A model generated the notes under the pieces. The model was not told the origin of the DNA, did no database searches, and saw only the letters and a program-made list of their open reading frames with translations. This document shows positions 35,338 to 42,621 of a stretch of 64,000 bases of DNA, piece after piece (the first letter of the stretch is position 1; every line of letters begins with the position of its first letter). Source of the DNA: Aureimonas altamirensis (GTDB lineage: Bacteria; Pseudomonadota; Alphaproteobacteria; Rhizobiales; Rhizobiaceae); NCBI RefSeq assembly GCF_023702225.1, contig NZ_JAMQCO010000002.1:310001-374000 (forward strand), given 5' to 3'. Made by a program: the position numbers and the translations under genes.

Positions 35338-36741
35338 TCAGCGTGACAGGCCGAACCACCATGATGCGAGCCCGAGGAAGCCGAAGAAGCCGACGACGTC
35401 CGTGACCGCCGTCACGAAGACGGCGGAGGCGATTGCCGGGTCGGCGCCGGCCCGTTTCAGAAGCAGGGGAATCAGGATGCCCGCCAGCGCGGCTGCGAGC
35501 ATGTTGATGATCATGGCGACCGCAATGACGACGCCGAGGCTCGTTTCCCCGAACCATAGGGTGACGACCAGTCCGATCAGCATTGCGATGGCTGTCCCGT
35601 TCAAAAGGCCGACCAGAACCTCGCGCCGCAGGATACGCCCGGAATTATGGATGTTGATGTCACGCGTGGCGATGGCGCGCACGGTGACCGTCATCGTCTG
35701 CGCCGCCGCGTTTCCGCCCATGGAGGCCACGATCGGCATCAGTGCGGCCAGCGCCACCATCTGCTGGATGGTCCCGTCGAAAAGCCCGATGACGGACGCC
35801 GCCAGAAAGGCCGTGAAGAGATTCACGAACAGCCAGGCGAACCGCGAGCGCGCCGCCGTCAGGAAGGAGTCGGAAATCTCTTCGTCGCCCACGCCGCCGA
35901 GGCGACGGAAATCCTCTTCCGCTTCCTCCTGGATGACGTCGACGATATCGTCGATCGTCAGCACGCCGACCAGGCGCTCATTCTCGTCCACCACCGCCGC
36001 CGATAGAAGATCGTATTGCTCGAAGATCTGCGCCGCTTCTTCCTGGTCCATTTCGGCCGGGATGGCATGGCGCGTCGGATGCATGATGGATTCGATCTTC
36101 TCGGGCCGCTTGGCCCGGAGAATTTCATGCAGCGCCACCGCGCCGCGTAGCTTGAACGAAGGATCCACCACGAAGACCTCGGAAAAGGTCTCGGGCAGGT
36201 CGTCGTCCTCGCGCATGTAGTCGATGGTCTGGCCGACCGTCCAGAATGGCGGCACCGCCACGAACTCGGTCTGCATGCGGCGGCCGGCGGATTCCTCCGG
36301 ATACTCCAGCGCCCTGCGGAGGCGAAGCCTCTCGCGGAAGGGGAGCCGCTTGAGGATTTCGTCGCGGTCTTCGGCGTCGAGATCCTCCAGGATGTAGACG
36401 GCATCGTCCGACGCAAGCTCCGACACCGCGACGGCCACCTGCTCCGGCGGCATGGCGTGGATCATCTCGAGGCGGATGGCCTCGTCCACTTCGGTCAGCG
36501 CGGTATAGTCGAAATCCTCGCCCATCAGGCGGACGAGGGCCTGGCGCTGCTCTGTGGTCAGATAGCCGAGAACCTCGCCGAGTTCCGTCTCGTGCAGGCC
36601 GCCGATCGCCTCGCGCAGGTCGCCGGCGTCGTCGTGGGCCAGGGCTTCCCGGACGCGGTCCATGAACGACTGGAGCAGATCGCCCTCTTCGTCATAGATG
36701 CCGGATGCAACCGGCGTTTCGTCCACGGGGATTTCGTTCAT
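35338..36741 (-). CDS. mgtE: Magnesium transporter MgtE
   Basis: Mg2+ channel of the MgtE/SLC41 family. The 467-residue product has the N-domain superhelix (AEDRDEILKRLPFRERLRL region), two CBS domains (about residues 140-265, including DLLSAAVVDENERLVGVLT) and a C-terminal five-helix membrane domain with the pore signature MPIVASMGGNAAAQTMTVTV. ATG 36741-36739 (MNEIPVDETP) is preceded by GAAGGCGAC. An upstream in-frame ATG at 36822 would add an unrelated Cys-rich leader. No Mg2+-sensing riboswitch was recognised upstream. Confidence 0.94.
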   Translation of the reverse strand: MNEIPVDETPVASGIYDEEGDLLQSFMDRVREALAHDDAGDLREAIGGLHETELGEVLGYLTTEQRQALVRLMGEDFDYTALTEVDEAIRLEMIHAMPPEQVAVAVSELASDDAVYILEDLDAEDRDEILKRLPFRERLRLRRALEYPEESAGRRMQTEFVAVPPFWTVGQTIDYMREDDDLPETFSEVFVVDPSFKLRGAVALHEILRAKRPEKIESIMHPTRHAIPAEMDQEEAAQIFEQYDLLSAAVVDENERLVGVLTIDDIVDVIQEEAEEDFRRLGGVGDEEISDSFLTAARSRFAWLFVNLFTAFLAASVIGLFDGTIQQMVALAALMPIVASMGGNAAAQTMTVTVRAIATRDINIHNSGRILRREVLVGLLNGTAIAMLIGLVVTLWFGETSLGVVIAVAMIINMLAAALAGILIPLLLKRAGADPAIASAVFVTAVTDVVGFFGFLGLASWWFGLSR

Positions 36742-36898
36742 GTCGCCTTCGGCCAACGGCACCCCCTTTTGAAACGAACCGGAGAACACAACGCACCTAC
36801 ATTTCCGCATCGCATGTTGCACCCCTTATTCACGCGGTTTACCCCATGCGGACACGAAGAATGCCCCGGCGACGCGGCACTGCAACACATGGCGGCTC

Positions 36899-37552
36899 AT
36901 GAGCGGTTTCAAGGAGTGGCGGTACGACTATCTGCAGGATCCGGAGGCGATCTATGCGCGCTCCTTCGAAACCATCCGGAAGGAAGCGGACCTTTCGCGC
37001 TTCACCCCCGATGAAGCCGACGTGGCCACGCGCATCATCCATGCCTGCGGCATGGTGGATATCGCCACGGACATAGGCTTCACGCCCGGCGCGGTTTCTG
37101 CCGGAGCGCAAGCGCTGCAGGCCGGGCGCCCCATCTTGTGCGATGTCCAGATGGTGGCGCGCGGCATCATCCCCCGGCTGTTGCCGCCAGGCGTGGACAT
37201 CGTGTGCACGCTTGACGATCCCGGCGTGGCGGAACGGGCCAGGGCCATGCGGACGACCCGCAGCGCCGCCGCGGTGGACATGTGGGCAGACCGCATCGAC
37301 GGCGCAATCCTGGTGTTCGGCAACGCGCCAACTGCCCTTTTCCGCCTTCTAGAACGCATATCACAGGCAGGCGCGCACCCTGCGCTGGTGGTCGGCATGC
37401 CGGTCGGCTTCGTCGGCGCGGTGGAATCCAAGCAGGCTTTGGCCGCGCGGCGGGAGCTGGCATCCATCGTCGTCCACGGGCGGCGCGGCGGCAGCGCGAT
37501 GGCCGCGGCAACCGTCAACGCGATCGCAATCCTCTCACGCGCCGCCTTTTGA
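36899..37552 (+). CDS. cobH: Precorrin-8X methylmutase
   Basis: Moves the C-11 methyl group of precorrin-8X to C-12, giving hydrogenobyrinate in aerobic cobalamin synthesis. The 217-residue protein has the family segments IIHACGMVDIATDIGF (the catalytic His in IIHA), ILCDVQMVARGI, DGAILVFGNAPTALFRLLE and HPALVVGMPVGFVGAVESK. It stands alone: no other cob gene is within the window, whereas rhizobial cobH normally sits in a cobG-cobM cluster. Its 3' end overlaps the convergent CoA transferase by 18 bases. No cobalamin riboswitch is visible in the short upstream gap. Confidence 0.93.
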   Translation: MSGFKEWRYDYLQDPEAIYARSFETIRKEADLSRFTPDEADVATRIIHACGMVDIATDIGFTPGAVSAGAQALQAGRPILCDVQMVARGIIPRLLPPGVDIVCTLDDPGVAERARAMRTTRSAAAVDMWADRIDGAILVFGNAPTALFRLLERISQAGAHPALVVGMPVGFVGAVESKQALAARRELASIVVHGRRGGSAMAAATVNAIAILSRAAF

Positions 37553-38725
37553 GGCGGCGTTCATGCCGATCTCGGCAAGTATCTCGTCCGTGTGCTGCCC
37601 GAGCCTTGGTGACGGCCGCGAAAGGGACAGTTCCGCGTCGGAAAAGCGGATCGGCGTCCTGACACCGGGCACGGCACCGCCGAGCGCAGTTTCCTCTGCC
37701 ATGTCGATCCGCATGCCACGTGCGACGACCTGCGGATCGGCGAAGACGTCGGAAACGCTGTTGATCGGCCCGGCCGGAACCCCGGCGGCTTCCATCATGG
37801 CCAGGAAATCGTCGCGCCCGCAGGCGGCGATCAGAGGCGCCAGAAGTCCGGTCAGCCGGTCCCGCGATCCAACGCGGGCGGCATTGGTGGCGAAGTCCGG
37901 TTCGGCGGCAAGGCCGGGCCGCCCCAGCGCAGCGCACAATCTTGCGAACTGACCGTCATTCCCGACGGCGAGGATGACATGGCCGTCGGCGACGGCGAAG
38001 ACCTGGTAGGGCGCGATATTGGGATGAGCATTGCCCATGCGGTGCGGGCTGACGCCGGAAACGAGATAGTTGAGCGCCTGGTTGGCAAGGACGCCGGTCA
38101 TGCAGTCGAGAAGGGCCATGTCGATATGCTGCCCCCTGCCCGTTTGCTCCCTTTGGGCAAGAGCCGCCTGGATGGCGATCACGCCGTAGAGACCGGTGAA
38201 GATATCGGCAAAGGCGACGCCGATCTTCTGCGGCTCGCCCTGCGGAGCGCCGGTCAGGTCCATGATGCCGCCCATGCCCTGGACGATGTAGTCGTAGCCC
38301 GCGCGGTGCGCGTAAGGCCCATCCTGGCCGAAGCCGGTGATGGAGCAGTAGACGAGCCGCGGATTGAGTGGCGAGAGGCTCTCATAGTCGAGGCCGTATT
38401 TGCGCAGCCCGCCAAGCTTGAAGTTCTCGATGACGACATCGGCGCCCGCGGCCAGTCGGCGTGCGGCATCGCGTCCATGCTCGGTCGAAAAGTCGAGCAC
38501 GATGGACCGTTTGCCACGGTTGCAGGCGTGAAAATAGGCAGCGCTGAGATGGTTGCCGTCGATGCCGGGCACGAACGGGGGGCCCCAGCTTCGCGTATCG
38601 TCGCCGCCGGGCGCCTCTACCTTGACCACGTCCGCCCCGAGGTCGGCGAGCGTCTGGCCGATCCATGGTCCCGCCAGAATTCTGGCGAATTCGACGACCC
38701 GAAGGCCGGCAACCGGTGCTTGCAT
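37535..38725 (-). CDS. CaiB/BaiF family CoA transferase
   Basis: Class III CoA transferase that swaps CoA between organic acids. The 396-residue protein matches family length: LRVVEFARILAGPWIGQTLA and DLGADVVKVEAPGGDDTR at the N-terminus, NFKLGGLRKYGLDYESL, and GRGQHIDMALLDCMTGVLAN with the catalytic Asp in the expected place. The substrate cannot be told from sequence. It is divergent from rpfF, with a 359-bp gap between the start codons. Confidence 0.9.
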   Translation of the reverse strand: MQAPVAGLRVVEFARILAGPWIGQTLADLGADVVKVEAPGGDDTRSWGPPFVPGIDGNHLSAAYFHACNRGKRSIVLDFSTEHGRDAARRLAAGADVVIENFKLGGLRKYGLDYESLSPLNPRLVYCSITGFGQDGPYAHRAGYDYIVQGMGGIMDLTGAPQGEPQKIGVAFADIFTGLYGVIAIQAALAQREQTGRGQHIDMALLDCMTGVLANQALNYLVSGVSPHRMGNAHPNIAPYQVFAVADGHVILAVGNDGQFARLCAALGRPGLAAEPDFATNAARVGSRDRLTGLLAPLIAACGRDDFLAMMEAAGVPAGPINSVSDVFADPQVVARGMRIDMAEETALGGAVPGVRTPIRFSDAELSLSRPSPRLGQHTDEILAEIGMNAASKGGA

Positions 38726-39084
38726 CGCGTGCGCAATCCCAAAAGCGTTTCAGCGGCCCCGGTGTGACACGCCGTCGAATATGGGACAAGCGCAACGAAT
38801 CAATTGCACGTTTTTGTTTACAGGATAACTGTTTTCACCTTCGGATGGTCGCGGCCGTCCGGTTGTCATGCCTGCGCGTTAAGAAGGCATGCAGCCTGTT
38901 TTGGCAGCGGCAAGAAAGCGATCAGGCACAGTCGTCGAACGACAGCATCAAAGGAAGTGACTCAGTTGCAACTATTTGTCGACCGTAAGGCATTGATGCA
39001 CTTCCGCGTTACAACACAATAAGGGCAGTGTACTATCGTCCGGACAGTCCCAGCACATCCTCCCATCGCACCAGGAGCCTCCCA
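38726..39084. other. 359-bp noncoding interval between the CoA transferase and rpfF
   Basis: This is the longest gene-free stretch in the window and is visibly richer in A+T than its flanks (for example GCACGTTTTTGTTTACAGG). It must hold divergent promoters for the CoA transferase and rpfF. No open frame with a convincing ribosome-binding site was found. The clearest element is the palindrome at 38867-38891, listed separately. Confidence 0.6.
38867..38891. promoter_or_regulatory. Palindromic operator candidate upstream of rpfF
   Basis: CATGCCT (38867-38873) and AGGCATG (38885-38891) are perfect 7-bp reverse complements with an 11-base spacer (centre-to-centre 18 bp). This geometry suits a dimeric helix-turn-helix regulator. 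It lies 194 bp before the rpfF start and 142 bp from the CoA transferase start, so it could act on either gene. Confidence 0.4.
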
Positions 39085-40029
39085 ATGACCTTCCAGTTCT
39101 CGACCCCCTCCCAGACCTCATTCCTCTCCACGGCCGGCATCGGCCTGGCGGACCGCGACGCGTGGACCCCGCTGTACTCCGACATCGACCTTTCGCTCGA
39201 CCGCGACGCCGGCATCTACTGGTGTCACCTCCAGCCGCAGTCCCGGCCCAGCGTGACGCCGGAGCTGCTCCGGGACGTGACGTCGATGCAGTCCTTCCTG
39301 CGCAACCGCATGGCGCAGACGCCGGAAAACGAACTGCCGTTCAAGTATTTCGTGGTCGCCTCGCGGTCCACGGGCATCTTCAACCTGGGCGGCGACCTTC
39401 GTCTCTTCGCCGACGCGGTTCGCAAGGGCCACAAGCTTCTTCTCCAGAAGTACGCCCACGCCTGCGTCGACATCGTCTGGAACAACGTCGTGAGCTACGA
39501 CCAGCCGGTCGTCACCATGGCGCTCGTGCAGGGCGACGCGCTGGGCGGCGGCTTCGAGACGGCCCTGTCCTGCAACGTCATCGTGGCCGAGCGCAGCGCT
39601 CGTTTCGGTCTGCCGGAAGTACTTTTCAACCTCTTCCCCGGCATGGGCGCCTATAGCCTGATCGCGCGCCGCATCGGCGCCGTGGAGGCGGAGCGCATGA
39701 TCCTCAGCGGCCGGATCTATACGGCCGAGGAACTGCACCGCATCGGCCTCGTGGACGTGCTGGCAGAAGACGGCGAAGGCGAAGCGGCGCTGCGCGCCTG
39801 GTGCGCGCGGCAGTCGCGCAGCCACAACGCCATGCAGGCGGTGTTCCGCACCCGCAACCGGGTTGCCGGCATTTCCCTGCAGGAGCTGCGCGATGTCGTC
39901 GACATCTGGGTCGATGCCGCGATGCGCCTTGCCCCCTCGGACCTGAAGAAGATGGAGCGCCTTGCCGCCGCCCAGGATCGTCGCTGCAACATCGGCCGCG
40001 AGCAGGACGCGCTGATCGCGGCGGAATGA
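39085..40029 (+). CDS. rpfF: RpfF-like diffusible signal factor synthase (crotonase family)
   Basis: Crotonase-fold enzyme; RpfF proteins have acyl-ACP thioesterase and 3-hydroxyacyl-ACP dehydratase activity and release cis-2-unsaturated fatty-acid signals (DSF). The 314-residue product has the RpfF-type core, not a generic enoyl-CoA hydratase core: FNLGGDLRLFADAVRKG (99-115), ALVQGDALGGGFETALSC (146-163) and RFGLPEVLFNLFPGMGAY (173-190). The two catalytic glutamates of the family correspond to Glu158 and Glu178, with the same 20-residue spacing as Glu141/Glu161 of Xanthomonas RpfF. ATG 39085 has AGGAG 8 bases upstream. Its stop faces the rpfC-like stop across 5 bases, which strongly supports the assignment. 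Confidence 0.88.
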   Translation: MTFQFSTPSQTSFLSTAGIGLADRDAWTPLYSDIDLSLDRDAGIYWCHLQPQSRPSVTPELLRDVTSMQSFLRNRMAQTPENELPFKYFVVASRSTGIFNLGGDLRLFADAVRKGHKLLLQKYAHACVDIVWNNVVSYDQPVVTMALVQGDALGGGFETALSCNVIVAERSARFGLPEVLFNLFPGMGAYSLIARRIGAVEAERMILSGRIYTAEELHRIGLVDVLAEDGEGEAALRAWCARQSRSHNAMQAVFRTRNRVAGISLQELRDVVDIWVDAAMRLAPSDLKKMERLAAAQDRRCNIGREQDALIAAE

Positions 40030-40034
40030 AGCCG

Positions 40035-42581
40035 TCAGGCGTTCTGGTCGCGATCGGAGATCACCAGCGGCCGACGGGCATGCTGACGCAACAGGATCGA
40101 GCGGGCGGTTTCGAACTCCTGCTCGATCCTTTCCACGACGCCGGGCCCGGCCTCGACCAACTCCTCAGACGATTTCGGACGCCAGCTCCGGCACGATTCC
40201 GCCACGCGGAGGACGCCGATATTGCCCGCGCCGCTTTGCAGCGCATGCGCCTTTTCCGCGTATCCCGCCACATCGCCCGCGGCGACGACCTCGCGCAGTT
40301 CCAGCAGCAGAGCGCTGCCGTCGGTCAGGAAGTCGGATATGACCGCCGCCACGAAGGCCGGGCCGCCGAGCGTTTCGAGGTTCTTCAGCATGGCGGTGTC
40401 GACATGCTGGTCGCCTTCGGCCGCGCGCGTTAACGGCGCGTCGGTCTCGCTTACGAGCTTCAACTCCGCCGCAGGCCTGCGATCGCCTTCCCATGCGGCA
40501 CCGTCGCCGTGCTCGGCAAATAGAAGGTCGATCTGCTCGAGCAAGGCGGGTCCGTTGACCGGCTTCGTCAGGCAGGCGTCCATACCGGCCTGCACCGCGC
40601 GGTCGCTTGCCGCCTTGGTTGCATCCGCGGTCAGGCCGACGATCGGCAGATGCGGCCGGCCGAGTGACATCATCCGAAACAGCTTCGTCGACTCCACCCC
40701 GTCCATGCCCGGCATGTTCAGGTCCATCAGAACGAAATCGATGCCCCCCGCCTCCATGGCATCGAGTGCCTCTTCGCCATTGCCGACTACCTTGACGTAG
40801 TGCCCCCCCGCCTCGAGTATCCGGCTGATGACCTTCTGGTTGACGCGGTTGTCGTCGGCCAAAAGGATCCGCAGCCCCTTCTCGCGGCGCACGATGGTGG
40901 AATGGCTGCCCGATGCGGTTTCCGTAGCCCGCCTTATCAATCGCATCGCGTGCATGAGATCCTCCCCGAAACGCTCCTCGCCCACGATGCAGGGAACGAT
41001 GTGCCTGATAGAGGCCGCCGGAAGCCCGTCGGCCCGGCGGGTCAAACCGAATATGCCTGTCGGGGCCGCCGTCCTGAGCTGAGCAACGAACTGCGCCGGA
41101 TCCGCCCCTTCCGGCCAGCCGGGCTCCATCTCCACAAGCAGCACCACGCGGTGCCGGATCTCGTCCGGGGCCGGCAGCACGACCTGCGTTACTGCCTGTT
41201 CCACCGTCCCCGCAATTACGGCAATACCGCTGTGGCGCTGTATCACGGCCGGCACCTCGCCGCCATAGACATGCGACGGATCCAGAAGGATCACCTTCGT
41301 CTCGGACAGGAGCGAGCCGGCGGGCGCCTCCGCCTCTGCCGCCTTGCGGACGGGAATACGCACCCGGAACAGGCTGCCCTCGCCAGGGCGACTGCATACC
41401 TCGATATGGCCGCGCTGCAGGTCCACCAGTTCCCGCACGATGGCCAGGCCCAGCCCCGTGCCTCCGAAGCGGTTGAGAATGGTCGCGTTGGCCTGCGTGA
41501 AACGCTTGAAGATGATCGCCTGTTCGTCATCGGTCATGCCGATGCCGGTATCTTCCACTTCGAACAGCAGCGACGGACCGCCCTTGCCGTCGACATAGTC
41601 CACGGACAAGGTCACGGAGCCGGTCTCGGTGAACTTGATCGCATTGCCCACTAGGTTGATGAGAACCTCGCGCATGCGCCTTTCGTCCGCGGTCAGCAGC
41701 GCAGGGGTGCGTGCGGTGGCGAACAGATGGAACTCGATGTCCTTCGCCCTCGCCTGCACGGCGCCGACGTCGCGCACCCCCGCCAGAAGCTCCAGCGGAT
41801 CGAAAGTGACCGGGGCCAGCTGCAAACGGCCGGATTCGATACTGGAAAGATCGAGAAGATCGTTGATCTGCGACAGCAGCGCGCTGGAGGCGACGCGGAT
41901 CGTGTCCACCATGTCGCGCTGGTCGCGCCGGAGCGTGGTATCGACGAGCAGGTCGGTGGACCCCATGATGGCGTTGAGCGGCGTTCGCAATTCGTGGCTG
42001 ACACTGGTCAGGAAGGCCGATTTTGCGCGGTTGGCCTGCTCCGCCGCTTCCTTGGCGCGGGACAGGCTTCGGATCAGCGTTGCGGCATAGAGCGGCAGGA
42101 TGACGATGCCGCCAAGCAGGCCACCCGACAGAAGCGGCTGGCCCTGCCAGTAGGGCGAGCTCAGTATGACCGTCAGGAAGCCGAGCGTGCCGACGACCGT
42201 CGCCGAATAGAGATAGGCCTCGCCATAGCGGAAGCCGTTGCCGAGGATGATCCAGTAATAGAACGGGTAGAGAATGGCGACGGAGCCCTGCCCGATGGCG
42301 AGGCCGAACGACAGGAGCACAAGGTCGACGGCCATGGCGACGACGCGCCGGACATTGGATATCCCCGGTCGCCATACGAGATGCGCCAGAAGAAGCGTGG
42401 CCGAGACCATGTAGATCACGGCGATCAGACGCGCCGCGAAGGCTGTCTCTCCGCCGGGCATGAAGAACAGCGTGAAGACCAGGATCGCCAGGGAAATTAC
42501 GGCACGGTTGAGCGTGATCTCGTGTTCGCGATCTGGGCGCCTGCGAAACCAGGCCACCCATTCTTTGATAATCACACCCAA
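40035..42581 (-). CDS. rpfC: RpfC-like hybrid sensor histidine kinase (DSF receptor candidate)
   Basis: Inner-membrane sensor of 848 residues. Residues 25-170 form five or so membrane helices with the RpfC pattern RPGISNVRRVVAMAVD, then GNGFRYGEAYL and SSPYWQGQPLLSGGLLG. Next come HisKA (SVSHELRTPLN, His196), HATPase (N-box Asn313; DTGIG; GGTGLGLAI) and a degenerate receiver-like segment (425-550) without the phospho-Asp. A full receiver follows (ILLADDN; Asp620 in VLMDLNMPGMDG; LTKP) and a C-terminal HPt domain (His779 in AHALQSGAGNIG). The start is TTG 42581 or GTG 42575. In Xanthomonas, RpfC binds DSF and also restrains RpfF. Confidence 0.87.
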   Translation of the reverse strand: MGVIIKEWVAWFRRRPDREHEITLNRAVISLAILVFTLFFMPGGETAFAARLIAVIYMVSATLLLAHLVWRPGISNVRRVVAMAVDLVLLSFGLAIGQGSVAILYPFYYWIILGNGFRYGEAYLYSATVVGTLGFLTVILSSPYWQGQPLLSGGLLGGIVILPLYAATLIRSLSRAKEAAEQANRAKSAFLTSVSHELRTPLNAIMGSTDLLVDTTLRRDQRDMVDTIRVASSALLSQINDLLDLSSIESGRLQLAPVTFDPLELLAGVRDVGAVQARAKDIEFHLFATARTPALLTADERRMREVLINLVGNAIKFTETGSVTLSVDYVDGKGGPSLLFEVEDTGIGMTDDEQAIIFKRFTQANATILNRFGGTGLGLAIVRELVDLQRGHIEVCSRPGEGSLFRVRIPVRKAAEAEAPAGSLLSETKVILLDPSHVYGGEVPAVIQRHSGIAVIAGTVEQAVTQVVLPAPDEIRHRVVLLVEMEPGWPEGADPAQFVAQLRTAAPTGIFGLTRRADGLPAASIRHIVPCIVGEERFGEDLMHAMRLIRRATETASGSHSTIVRREKGLRILLADDNRVNQKVISRILEAGGHYVKVVGNGEEALDAMEAGGIDFVLMDLNMPGMDGVESTKLFRMMSLGRPHLPIVGLTADATKAASDRAVQAGMDACLTKPVNGPALLEQIDLLFAEHGDGAAWEGDRRPAAELKLVSETDAPLTRAAEGDQHVDTAMLKNLETLGGPAFVAAVISDFLTDGSALLLELREVVAAGDVAGYAEKAHALQSGAGNIGVLRVAESCRSWRPKSSEELVEAGPGVVERIEQEFETARSILLRQHARRPLVISDRDQNA

Positions 42582-42621
42582 AGCTCGTTCTGATCCGCCG
42601 TTAAGCCGTTCTGCTTCGTTT

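Noticed and set aside
36742-36898. Cobalamin riboswitch before cobH or Mg2+-sensing leader before mgtE
   Set aside because: The gap is only about 160 bp shared by two divergent genes, and I found no B12-box-like conserved core or M-box-like structure.
39085-40029. Reading the rpfF-like gene as an ordinary enoyl-CoA hydratase in beta-oxidation with the nearby CoA transferase
   Set aside because: Length, the FNLGGDLRLF and GLPEVLFNLFPGMG motifs and the adjacent rpfC-like kinase fit the DSF synthase group much better.
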